Position numbers and translations under genes: made by a program
In this document: one piece after another, positions 15,581 to 22,936 of the stretch
Layout of the letters: every line of letters begins with the position of its first letter
How positions within the stretch are numbered: the stretch's first letter is position 1
Assembly: GCA_020860565.1 (NCBI GenBank)
Contig: JAJBUA010000117.1
Span: 1-42,146 of the forward strand
DNA from: Clostridiales bacterium
GTDB lineage: Bacteria > Bacillota > Clostridia > Lachnospirales > Lachnospiraceae
Reading direction: 5' to 3'
Length of the DNA stretch: 42,146 bases
Notes under the pieces: model-generated
The model's database searches: none
The model's input: the letters and a program-made list of their open reading frames with translations, nothing else
Told to the model about the DNA's origin: nothing

Positions 15581-16866
15581 TGGGTGCATTGCTGGTAATT
15601 ATGTTTGTCTTGTTTGTAGCGCTCGGCGTGCCGATTTCCTTCGCACTTGGCGTGGTGTCCTTTACCGGTATCGCGGCGATGCAGCAGATCCCAAACACAG
15701 TTGTATTTACAAAGATGTTCAATGGTCTGAACAGCTTTACGCTTCTTGCGGTTCCGCTGTTCATCCTTGCGGCTAACCTGATGAATGAAGGTGCGATCAC
15801 AGAGAAGCTGATCGATTGCTGTAACGCTCTGGTAGGACATTTCCGCGGAGGTCTGGCGTACTCAAATGTACTGGTATCCATGATCTTTGCCGGTATCTCC
15901 GGTTCTTCTCAGGCAGATACGGCCGGCGTCGGTAAGATCTTTATTCCTTCCATGGAGAAGCAGGGATATGACAAGGGTACTTCCGTAGGTGTTACGGCAG
16001 CTTCCTCGACGCTGGGATCGATTATCCCGCCGAGTATTACGATGGTTGTGTACGCGGGTATTGCGAACTGTTCCACGGGCGCACTGTTCATGGCTGGTAT
16101 TGTACCGGGTGTTCTTCTCGGACTGGCGATGATGGCCGTTGTAAAATATTATTCCAAGAGGAAGAATTTCCCACAGAGTGAGCGTGTGCCGGTGCCGCAG
16201 GTGATTAAGCTGGTTCTTCAGTCTCTGCCGGCGCTGATGACTCCGATCATCCTGATTGGCGGTATTACCTGTGGACTTTTCACTCCGACCGAGTCAGCCG
16301 CGTTTGCCTGTGTGTATGCGCTTCTGGTTGGTATCTTCTATTATCACACCATCAAGATCCGCAATCTGCCGCGTATCCTGGTAGAGACGATGAAGATGGC
16401 GTCCCTGTCCCTTTTCGCACTGGCGACTGCGAATGCACTGGGCGAGCTGCTCAGCTACTATCAGCTGAACGTCAAGGTTCAGGAGTTCTTCGGCAACCTG
16501 CAGGGCGGCCGTCTGATCTTCCTGCTTGTAGTAGTCTGCTTCTTTATGTTTGTTGGTACCTTTATGGATGCGGTTCCGGCGATGATCCTCTTTGTGCCGA
16601 TCATCCTTCCGGCTGCGACCAACCTTGGTATCAGCCCGATTATCATGGGTCTGATTATCGTAGTAACCCTGGCGCTTGGTCTGGTTACACCGCCTTACGG
16701 CCTGTGTCTGCTGATTGCTTCTTCAATCAGTGGTATTACGATCGAAGATGCGTTTAAGGGAACGCTGCCGTACTTCCTGTCTTCACTGGCAGTATTGGCG
16801 TTGCTGATCCTGTTCCCGGATTTCTGGCTGGCGATCCCGGCTACGGTTTTCCCGTCGATGTTCTAA
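15580..16866 (+). CDS. dctM: TRAP transporter large permease (DctM/YiaN family)
   Basis: A 428-aa membrane protein with about 11-12 hydrophobic segments, the usual DctM size. Family text includes LGVPISFALGVVSF near the N-terminus, SGSSQADTAGVGKIFIPSMEKQGYDK-type text in the first scoop loop, ASSTLGSIIPPSITMV, TPTESAAFACVYAL, and LGLVTPPYGLCLLIAS near the C-terminus. It forms the transport channel with DctQ and receives substrate from DctP. It is the last gene of the operator-controlled operon; a strong hairpin terminator follows at 16929-16980. Confidence 0.94.
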   Translation: MGALLVIMFVLFVALGVPISFALGVVSFTGIAAMQQIPNTVVFTKMFNGLNSFTLLAVPLFILAANLMNEGAITEKLIDCCNALVGHFRGGLAYSNVLVSMIFAGISGSSQADTAGVGKIFIPSMEKQGYDKGTSVGVTAASSTLGSIIPPSITMVVYAGIANCSTGALFMAGIVPGVLLGLAMMAVVKYYSKRKNFPQSERVPVPQVIKLVLQSLPALMTPIILIGGITCGLFTPTESAAFACVYALLVGIFYYHTIKIRNLPRILVETMKMASLSLFALATANALGELLSYYQLNVKVQEFFGNLQGGRLIFLLVVVCFFMFVGTFMDAVPAMILFVPIILPAATNLGISPIIMGLIIVVTLALGLVTPPYGLCLLIASSISGITIEDAFKGTLPYFLSSLAVLALLILFPDFWLAIPATVFPSMF

Positions 16867-16928
16867 AGCAGGTTTTCCAATGGGTCGAATTGATTGGGGA
16901 TTTGCGGATAAAAGAACAATATGAAAAA

Positions 16929-16980
16929 ATATGCGCGGATTGCAAAATGATGAGATATCATTTCGCAATTCGCGCATTTT
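16929..16980 (+). terminator. Terminator after the TRAP operon
   Basis: A stem of about 20 pairs runs from ATGCGCGGATTGC (from 16931) to GCAATTCGCGCAT (ending 16976), with a very short loop and TTTT after it. A-rich sequence on the left gives it some bidirectional character. Confidence 0.8.
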
Positions 16981-17012
16981 GCCCATTCTGATAAATGGTC
17001 TGTCAAAAAAGC

Positions 17013-17133
17013 AACTTCCGATAAGTTATATTACAGGAACCTGCTTCGCAGAACCCTGTAATCGGATTGACGGCGCAAAAGACATGCGCCTTTTATCGAA
17101 AGTTCCTGTCGGAACTTCCGATAAGTTATATTA
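17013..17133. repeat. 121-bp hairpin-rich intergenic repeat element
   Basis: A 21-bp sequence beginning AACTTCCGATAAGTT occurs at 17013-17033 and again at 17113-17133, exactly 100 bases apart. Each copy is itself a dyad (AACTT/AAGTT). Between them are a TTACAGG...CCTGTAA stem with an inner CTGC/GCAG (17031-17061), GGCGCA/TGCGCC followed by TTTTAT (about 17072-17095, terminator-like on plus), and AAGTTCC-TGTC-GGAACTT (about 17100-17117). It sits between two convergent operons and probably acts at least as a terminator. Confidence 0.6.
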
Positions 17134-17140
17134 TTCGAAA

Positions 17141-17683
17141 TTAATAATTCTCTGCGCGAACCTCAAAGTAAGACTGAGGATGTTTGCAGACCGGGCAAAC
17201 CTGAGGAGCCTTGACTGCCAGTACCATGTGTCCGCAGTTGCGGCACTCCCAGAGGGTTACGCCGCTCTTTTCGAAGACTTCCTTCGCCTCGACATTGTGC
17301 AGCAGCTTGCGATAGCGTTCCTCGTGGCTCTTCTCGATGGCTGCGACGCCGCGGAACTGCTCGGCAAGCGCGTGGAAACCTTCCTCGTCTGCTTCCTTTG
17401 CCATCCGGTCGTACATATCGGTCCACTCGTAATTTTCACCTTCTGCCGCATGCAGCAGATTCTCAGCGGTATCGCCTACTTCGCCCAGAGCCTTGAACCA
17501 TAACTCCGCGTGCTCCTTTTCGTTGGCCGCAGTCTTTAAAAAGAGGTCTGCGATCTGTTCATATCCTGCCTTTTTTGCAACGGATGCGAAAAAGGTATAT
17601 TTATTTCTTGCCTGTGATTCACCGGAAAATGCTTCCCATAAATTTTTCTCTGTTTTTGTACCTGCGTATTTGTTGTTTGCCAT
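17141..17683 (-). CDS. rbr: Rubrerythrin
   Basis: Oxidative-stress protein of anaerobes that reduces hydrogen peroxide to water using a diiron site and a rubredoxin-type Fe(Cys)4 centre. The 180-aa protein has the ferritin-like diiron domain with ExxxH-type segments ([33 protein letters not shown]), and a C-terminal rubredoxin domain with ECRNCG and CPVCKHP, i.e. two CxxC pairs. The start at 17683 has AAGGAGG upstream; the longer frame from 17758 is excluded because its first codons lie in the promoter. It is a single-gene unit with its own promoter (17730-17758). Confidence 0.95.
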   Translation of the reverse strand: MANNKYAGTKTEKNLWEAFSGESQARNKYTFFASVAKKAGYEQIADLFLKTAANEKEHAELWFKALGEVGDTAENLLHAAEGENYEWTDMYDRMAKEADEEGFHALAEQFRGVAAIEKSHEERYRKLLHNVEAKEVFEKSGVTLWECRNCGHMVLAVKAPQVCPVCKHPQSYFEVRAENY

Positions 17684-17729
17684 TTCAAAACCTCCTTGTG
17701 AAATTGGATGATAGTTATGACCCGGCTTT

Positions 17730-17758
17730 ATTGTAAGGGAAAAACGGGGAAAGGTCAA
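17730..17758 (-). promoter_or_regulatory. Promoter of rubrerythrin
   Basis: On the minus strand TTGACC (17753-17758), 17-base spacer, TACAAT (17730-17735). The start point would be near 17723, giving a short leader of about 40 bases. No clear operator was recognised. Confidence 0.7.
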
Positions 17759-17804
17759 TGCCGGATTTTGTTAATTGTTATGATTGTGTCCGGCCGTTGC
17801 AGAT

Positions 17805-18380
17805 TTATCTGTTTCTTCCCAGTTCAAACGCCTTTTTATTCAGGGCAAGGAATTTTGGCGGTACGCAGACATCCAGCGCTGCCTGCCAGGTCTCATCGGA
17901 GATCTCCGGGAAACAGGTGGACAGACGTCCCATCAGGGCGATATTAACTGCTTTGGAGGAACCGGCTTCCTCGGCCATCTTCAGAAAATCATCAGCATCG
18001 ACTCTGGCGCCTGCGGCACGCATTTTCTCCACCAGATCCGAAGGATATTCAGCGGCTCCGGTGATGACCGGCATGGGATCTACTTCCTGGGTATTGACGA
18101 TGATCTGTCCGTCCGGTTTCAGATATTCGAGCCAGCGTGCAGCCTCAAGATTTTCAAAAGAGACGATGAGATCGGCCTCTCCTTTATCGATGACAGGGGA
18201 AGCAACCTTGTCGCCATAGCGCACATAGGTCACGACGCTGCCGCCTCTCTGGCTCATGCCGTGTACCTCAGATACTTTTACATCGAAGCCCTGATTGAGC
18301 AGTACACAGCCCAGCATCTTACTCGCCAGCAGCGTTCCCTGGCCGCCGACGCCTACGATCATAATGTTTTTCGTATCCAT
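17805..18380 (-). CDS. iorB: Indolepyruvate:ferredoxin oxidoreductase, beta subunit
   Basis: Small subunit (191 aa) of the oxygen-sensitive enzyme that oxidatively decarboxylates aryl-pyruvates to arylacetyl-CoA, reducing ferredoxin. Family text: IMIVGVGGQGTLLASKMLG at the N-terminus, SEVHGMSQRGGSVVTYVRYG (typical of the pyruvate-ferredoxin oxidoreductase gamma-type domain), and DLIVSFENLEAARWLEYL. The ATG comes 2 bases after the iorA stop, with GGGGAGGAC as ribosome site inside the end of iorA. No terminator could be identified in the 46 bases before the rubrerythrin promoter. Confidence 0.93.
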   Translation of the reverse strand: MDTKNIMIVGVGGQGTLLASKMLGCVLLNQGFDVKVSEVHGMSQRGGSVVTYVRYGDKVASPVIDKGEADLIVSFENLEAARWLEYLKPDGQIIVNTQEVDPMPVITGAAEYPSDLVEKMRAAGARVDADDFLKMAEEAGSSKAVNIALMGRLSTCFPEISDETWQAALDVCVPPKFLALNKKAFELGRNR

Positions 18381-18382
18381 AA

Positions 18383-20116
18383 TCAGTCCTCCCCGCTTTC
18401 CAGTGCGTCAAACTTACACATCTGCGTGCAAACCTTGCAGCCGATGCAAAGAGTCGTGTCGATGACGGCCTTGCCATTCCTGACAGCGATGGCCGGACAG
18501 CCGATGCGCATACAGGATTTGCAGCCCACGCATTTGTCTTCGCGAATCTTAAGTGGCGCCTTATGTACGGTGCCTTTGATCATGACACAGGGTCTGCGGC
18601 TGATGATGATGGATGGCGCTTTTGCGGCAAGTTCTTCGGTTAATGCTGTTTCCACCGCTGCCAGATCATAGGGATCAACCACGCGCACCCGGTCAAAGCC
18701 GATCGCGCGGCAGAGCGCTTCGAGATCAACCTTGCCGGCCGGTTCGCCGCGCAGGTTCTTGCCGGTCGTCGGATTCTGCTGATGGCCGGTCATGCCGGTG
18801 ATCGAGTTATCGAGGATGATGACCGTTGAATTGCTCATGTTATAGGCAATGTCCGTGATGCCGGTGATGCCGGAATGGATGAAAGTCGAGTCACCGATGA
18901 CGCCGACACTGTTGCTCTCACCGGCTTCGCCCATCGCCTTGTTAAAGCCGTGCAGGCCGGAACAGGATGCGCCCATGCATACGTTCAGGTCCATCGCGTT
19001 TAACGGAGCGACAGCTCCCAGCGTGTAGCAGCCGATGTCGCCGTATACCATACATTTGTGTTTTTTGAGCATATAGAAAATGCCTCTGTGCGGGCAGCCC
19101 GCGCACATAACCGGCGGCCGTGGCGGAATCTTATCTTCGATAGAAAGAGGTTTGGGAATTTCCAGTCCCATGCATTCCCGGATCAGATTCTGGGAAAATT
19201 CCCCGCAGATCGGGAAAATATCCTTGCCCGATACCGGGATACCCAGTTGTTTGCAGTAATTTTCGATAAAGGGATCCAGTTCTTCGAGTACCAGAACGCG
19301 GTCAACCCTTGCCGCGAAATCGCGGATCAATTTCTCCGGCATTGGCCAGACCATGCCAAGTTTGAGATAGCTGGCGTTCTCGCCAAAGACCTCTCTGGCG
19401 TACTGGTAGGATACCGATGAGGTGATGATGCCGAGGGAGGTATCTCCCATCTCTACGCGGTTCAAATCTGAGGTTTCCGCAAAAGCGGCAAGATCCTTTG
19501 TGCGTTTTTCGACACGCACATGCGCGTTGCGGGAGTTTGCGGTCATCATGACCTTGGTGGGATCTTTGACGTAGGGAACCTGTTCGGGACAGACCCGTTC
19601 TCCGGTTTCCACAACGCTCTGGGAATGAGATACACGGGTACACATCTTGATGAAAACAGGCGTGTTGAATTGTTCGGAGATCTCATATGCCTTCATGGTA
19701 AAGAGCCGTGCTTCGGCTGAGTCAGACGGTTCGAGCATCGGGATCTTTGCGGCCAGAGCGTAGTGGCGGGAATCCTGTTCATTCTGGGACGAATGCATGC
19801 CGGGATCGTCCGCGACGCAGATGATCAGGCCGGCGTTCAGACCCTGATAGGAAATGGTGAAAAGCGGGTCGGCAGCGACATTCAGGCCGACATGCTTCAT
19901 GGCGCATGCGCTGCGCCGGCCGCCGAGGCTGGCGCCGTGCGCCACCTCCAGAGCGACCTTTTCGTTGGGAGCCCATTCACAGTAAATGTCATCGTATTTG
20001 GCTGCTTCCTCCGTGATCTCCGTACTCGGAGTACCGGGATAGCTGGAGATGATGCTGCAGCCTGCTTCGTAAAGGCCGCGGGCAACGGCCTTATTGCCAA
20101 GCATTAATTCTCTCAT
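18383..20116 (-). CDS. iorA: Indolepyruvate:ferredoxin oxidoreductase, alpha subunit
   Basis: Large subunit, 577 aa. It begins MRELMLGNKAVARGLYEAGC-type text with SSYPGTPSTEI, the N-terminal pyrimidine-binding domain. The central region has PPVMCAGCPHRGIFYMLKK and GDIGCYTLGA; the thiamine-diphosphate motif is GDSTFIHSGI...DNSITGMTGHQ. The C-terminal ~55 residues form a ferredoxin domain with CVGCKSCMRIGCP and CIGCKVCTQMC, eight cysteines for two 4Fe-4S clusters (the first set has the IorA-typical variation). The start has AAGGAGG upstream. It works with IorB and takes part in fermentation of aromatic amino acids; the acyl-CoA ligase upstream completes the likely unit. Confidence 0.95.
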   Translation of the reverse strand: MRELMLGNKAVARGLYEAGCSIISSYPGTPSTEITEEAAKYDDIYCEWAPNEKVALEVAHGASLGGRRSACAMKHVGLNVAADPLFTISYQGLNAGLIICVADDPGMHSSQNEQDSRHYALAAKIPMLEPSDSAEARLFTMKAYEISEQFNTPVFIKMCTRVSHSQSVVETGERVCPEQVPYVKDPTKVMMTANSRNAHVRVEKRTKDLAAFAETSDLNRVEMGDTSLGIITSSVSYQYAREVFGENASYLKLGMVWPMPEKLIRDFAARVDRVLVLEELDPFIENYCKQLGIPVSGKDIFPICGEFSQNLIRECMGLEIPKPLSIEDKIPPRPPVMCAGCPHRGIFYMLKKHKCMVYGDIGCYTLGAVAPLNAMDLNVCMGASCSGLHGFNKAMGEAGESNSVGVIGDSTFIHSGITGITDIAYNMSNSTVIILDNSITGMTGHQQNPTTGKNLRGEPAGKVDLEALCRAIGFDRVRVVDPYDLAAVETALTEELAAKAPSIIISRRPCVMIKGTVHKAPLKIREDKCVGCKSCMRIGCPAIAVRNGKAVIDTTLCIGCKVCTQMCKFDALESGED

Positions 20117-20199
20117 GATAGTTCCTCCTTGGCGGCGCCGGATATTTCGGACACCGCTTTTTCTGACCCTTTTGAATCCAGACTGTTAACCGGATTCGA

Positions 20200-20245
20200 T
20201 TGTGTGACTGTCTTCGACAGAATCAGACCGACAGGCCGGTCTGAT
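20200..20245 (-). other. Tandem hairpins between the acyl-CoA ligase gene and iorA
   Basis: ATCAGACCG and CGGTCTGAT form a perfect stem at 20222-20245; on the minus strand it is followed by a CTGTC-GAA-GACAG hairpin (about 20208-20220). There is no T-run on the minus strand. The elements may tune expression of iorAB relative to the ligase. Confidence 0.4.
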
Positions 20246-20278
20246 ATCTGTTCCTTTTTCAGATTAATTTGTAAATGG

Positions 20279-21913
20279 CTATGCCATATTTTCCTTTGCG
20301 ACCAGTTTATCTGCTCCGTACCGCTGGCGCAGTTTCGGTTTCTCGATTTTCCCGGTAGAGTTTCTCGGAATATCGGCAAAGATAATCTCCTTCGGACGTT
20401 TGTAGCGCGGCAGTTCACGGCAGAAGACGTCGATCTCGTCTTTTGTGCAGGTCATGCCGTCTTTGATCTCGATGATCGCGGCAGCTTTTTCGCCGAGACG
20501 GCGGTCCGGCAGACCGATGACGGCGACGTCCTTGATCTTGCTGTGGCCGCGCAGGAAATCCTCAATCTGAACGGGATACAGATTTTCACCGCCGCTGACA
20601 ATGACGTCTTTCTTGCGGTCCACGAGGAAATAAAAGCCGTCTTCATCCTGCATCGCCATATCACCGGTAAAGAGCCAGCCGTCCTTTAATGTCTCTGCAG
20701 TAGCTTTTTCATCATTGTAATAGCAGGTCATCAGGCCTGGTCCCTTAACACAGAGTTCACCGACATCGCCCTGTTTGACTGGTTCGCCGTTGTCATCTAC
20801 GATTTTACACTCCCATCGATAGCCGGGGATACCGATCGCGCCGACTTTGTGGATATTTTCCAGACCGAGGTGGACGCAGCCGGGACCGGTGGACTCGGAC
20901 AGGCCATAGTTGGTGTCATAATCATGGTGCGGGAAATATTCTTTCCAGCGGCGGATCATGGACGGTGGGACCGGCTGTGCGCCGATGTGCATCAGACGCC
21001 ATTGATCCAGTTTGTAGTCCTCCAGTTTTATATCGCCGCGATCCAGCGCGTCCAGAATATCCTGTGCCCACGGAACGAGGAGCCAGACGATCGTACACTG
21101 TTCGCTTGATACGGCGGAGAGGATGGTCTCCGGTTTCGTGCCCTTTAAGAGAACGGACTTGCTGCCGGCGACGAGACTGCCCATCCAGTGAAATTTCGCG
21201 CCGGTGTGATAGAGCGGCGGGATACACAGAAAGACATCATCTCTGCCGGTTCTGTGATGGACCTGTTCCATCTGTGCGGCCTGCGTCAGGCTCTGGTGCT
21301 TATGCAGGATTGCTTTGGGGAAACCTGTTGTTCCGGATGAGAAATAAATCGCACCATAGTCGTCGTCGGTAATCTTGATCCCCGGCGCCTGACTGGAGCA
21401 GTCCGCGACCAGTTCGAGATAGCTTTCGGCAAAGCTGGGGCAGTTGTCGCCGACATAGATCAGCAGGCGGTGCTGGATCAGACGGTCCGCGTAAGTTTCC
21501 ATGCGGCCGATAAACGCAGGACCGAAGACGATGATGTCAACCTCTGCGAGTTCCGCGCAGTAGACGATTTCGTCCGCGCTGTAACGGAAGTTAAACGGCA
21601 CGGCGATCGCGCCGGTCTTTAAAATGCCGAAATAAATTGGCAGCCATTCCAGACAATTATACATCAGAATCGCTACCTTGTCGCCTTTTTTAATTCCTCT
21701 GCTGATGAGCATGTTGGCAAAGCGGTTAGCCTTTTCGTCAAACACGCTCCAGGTAATTTCGTGTCGGTAAGGCTTAAAGCCTGTGGGCTGAATCAGTTCA
21801 TATTCCTTCCAGGTCATTCTGCGGGTGTCTTTTTCTTCCGGATTCAGTTCCACAAGTGCGACCTCATCGGGATACAGCCTTGCGTTCCTCTCCAGATATT
21901 CCATAACTGGCAT
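20279..21913 (-). CDS. AMP-forming acyl-CoA synthetase (class I adenylate-forming enzyme)
   Basis: A 544-aa acyl/aryl-CoA ligase that activates a carboxylic acid through an acyl-adenylate. Visible motifs: P-loop-like YFSSGTTGFPKAILHKH (about 195-211), NYGLSEST (A5 region), GELCVKGPG, the hinge LFTGDMAMQDEDGFYFLVDRKKD, GGENLYPVQIED, and the catalytic lysine in NSTGKIEKPKL near the C-terminus. Upstream is AAAGGAAACC. It lies 162 bases before iorA on the same strand. Since IorAB makes arylacetyl-CoA, the ligase could interconvert an arylacetate and its CoA ester, a local link that the sequence suggests but does not prove. Confidence 0.88.
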   Translation of the reverse strand: MPVMEYLERNARLYPDEVALVELNPEEKDTRRMTWKEYELIQPTGFKPYRHEITWSVFDEKANRFANMLISRGIKKGDKVAILMYNCLEWLPIYFGILKTGAIAVPFNFRYSADEIVYCAELAEVDIIVFGPAFIGRMETYADRLIQHRLLIYVGDNCPSFAESYLELVADCSSQAPGIKITDDDYGAIYFSSGTTGFPKAILHKHQSLTQAAQMEQVHHRTGRDDVFLCIPPLYHTGAKFHWMGSLVAGSKSVLLKGTKPETILSAVSSEQCTIVWLLVPWAQDILDALDRGDIKLEDYKLDQWRLMHIGAQPVPPSMIRRWKEYFPHHDYDTNYGLSESTGPGCVHLGLENIHKVGAIGIPGYRWECKIVDDNGEPVKQGDVGELCVKGPGLMTCYYNDEKATAETLKDGWLFTGDMAMQDEDGFYFLVDRKKDVIVSGGENLYPVQIEDFLRGHSKIKDVAVIGLPDRRLGEKAAAIIEIKDGMTCTKDEIDVFCRELPRYKRPKEIIFADIPRNSTGKIEKPKLRQRYGADKLVAKENMA

Positions 21914-22089
21914 GATATTTGGTTTCCTTTCTCACCGGTATTGAGTCATTGATGTTGTAATATTTTAACCATTTAAACTTTGACTCTTTTACACATTAAA
22001 GTATCACAATCATGAGAAAAAGTCAATCGTAAGGGGGTAATATAGGAATCAGGAAAAGAAAGGGAATCGACACAAGATTTGCAATGGAT

Positions 22090-22133
22090 TTTATCACTGT
22101 ACACTTGCACAGTGATAAAAAGCCTGCTACAAT
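22090..22133 (+). promoter_or_regulatory. Promoter with overlapping palindromic operator
   Basis: TTTATCACTGT (22090-22100) and ACAGTGATAAA (22109-22119) form an 11-bp perfect inverted repeat with an 8-base gap. TTGCAC (22105-22110), 17-base spacer, TACAAT (22128-22133) makes the promoter, so the right arm covers the -35. A repressor binding here would block the downstream TIGR04076-type gene and probably the antiporter. No adjacent regulator gene is evident. Confidence 0.65.
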
Positions 22134-22142
22134 ACAAGGCAG

Positions 22143-22508
22143 ATGATCGGGATATCGGAATTCGGAGGAAAATGGAATATGGATGACTGTTTTGTCCTGT
22201 ACGATTTAAAGGTGGAAGTTGTCGCGACGGAAAAGCCGATGGTCTGCAGCCACCATGAGGGAGATTATTTTCTGGTGGAGGGGGAAAATCTGGTATTTCC
22301 GCAGACAAACAGGTTCTCCATGTATACGCTGGGAGCTTTGCTGCCGCTGCTGCCGGCGATGCAGCGCCCGCTTCAGGACAACGACTGGATGCTTTCGGAT
22401 CATCTGATCGCGTGTCCGGATCCAAACTGGGGCGCCCGATTTAAGATTACGAGGATGGGGAAACGGATATTTATACCGGCGTGGAGGAAATTCTGGGTCG
22501 TTTTGTAA
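22143..22508 (+). CDS. TIGR04076-family small protein with abnormal C-terminal tail
   Basis: Resembles the TIGR04076 family of ~90-110-residue proteins of unknown function: YDLKVEVVATEKPMVCSHHEGDYFLVEG, LGALLPLLPAMQRPLQDNDWM and ACPDPNWGARFKITRMGKR. The upstream frame begins at 22143, but the ATG at 22179 (MDDCFVLYDLKV) has GGAGGAAAATGGA upstream and is the likelier start. The last ~18 residues are not family-like: they are a wrong-frame reading of the aldo/keto reductase remnant that begins about 22463. The gene has therefore either lost its own stop or been joined to the remnant by deletion. Confidence 0.65.
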   Translation: MIGISEFGGKWNMDDCFVLYDLKVEVVATEKPMVCSHHEGDYFLVEGENLVFPQTNRFSMYTLGALLPLLPAMQRPLQDNDWMLSDHLIACPDPNWGARFKITRMGKRIFIPAWRKFWVVL

Positions 22509-22862
22509 ATGAACTGAAAGCGATGGGTAATTATTCGCACGATGATATCCAGATTCATACCAAATACGTCCCGGATCTGAATATTCTTGATCAGGTGGAT
22601 TTCGCGTATATGGAAAAGGTTGTGGATCGCAGTCTGATGCGGATGCACACGTGACTGTCTGGACCTGGTACAGTTCCACTGGTGGGATTATGACGTGCCG
22701 GGCATGATGGAGACGGCCTTTGATCTGGCGGAAGAAGAAGTGTCTCAGATCCGCGAGTTTGTTGGACAGTATCCGACTCCTGAGGGGGAACCATTTACCC
22801 TGGAACGTACGCCGGGATCGAGATACCGTAATATTATGAAGATGAATCTGAACAAGGCGTAA
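22463..22862 (+). pseudogene. Aldo/keto reductase remnant
   Basis: Two frames carry pieces of one aldo/keto reductase. Frame 1 (22463-22651) reads TDIYTGVEEILGRF, DIQIHTKYVPDL and FAYMEKVVDRSL before a TGA at 22652. A frame shift then leads to LDLVQFHWWDYDVPGMMETAFDLAE (from about 22659), the classic AKR strand. It jumps directly to IREFVGQYPTPEGEPF and ends at TAA 22860-22862. The first ~45 residues, including the start, are missing, a frameshift lies near 22650, and roughly 150 internal residues are deleted after LAEE. It cannot make a working enzyme. Confidence 0.8.
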
Positions 22863-22936
22863 TGGCATATGACAGGAACCTTTCTATTCTGATTCATCGG
22901 GTTAGGAAAAGTTGTGAGAACGAGGAGGAACAGGGG

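Noticed and set aside
17684-17758. 25-residue extension of rubrerythrin
   Set aside because: Its first codons overlap the TTGACC -35 and TACAAT -10 elements.
20222-20245. Intrinsic terminator for the acyl-CoA ligase gene
   Set aside because: The stem is perfect, but no T-run follows on the minus strand, so I list it only as a hairpin.
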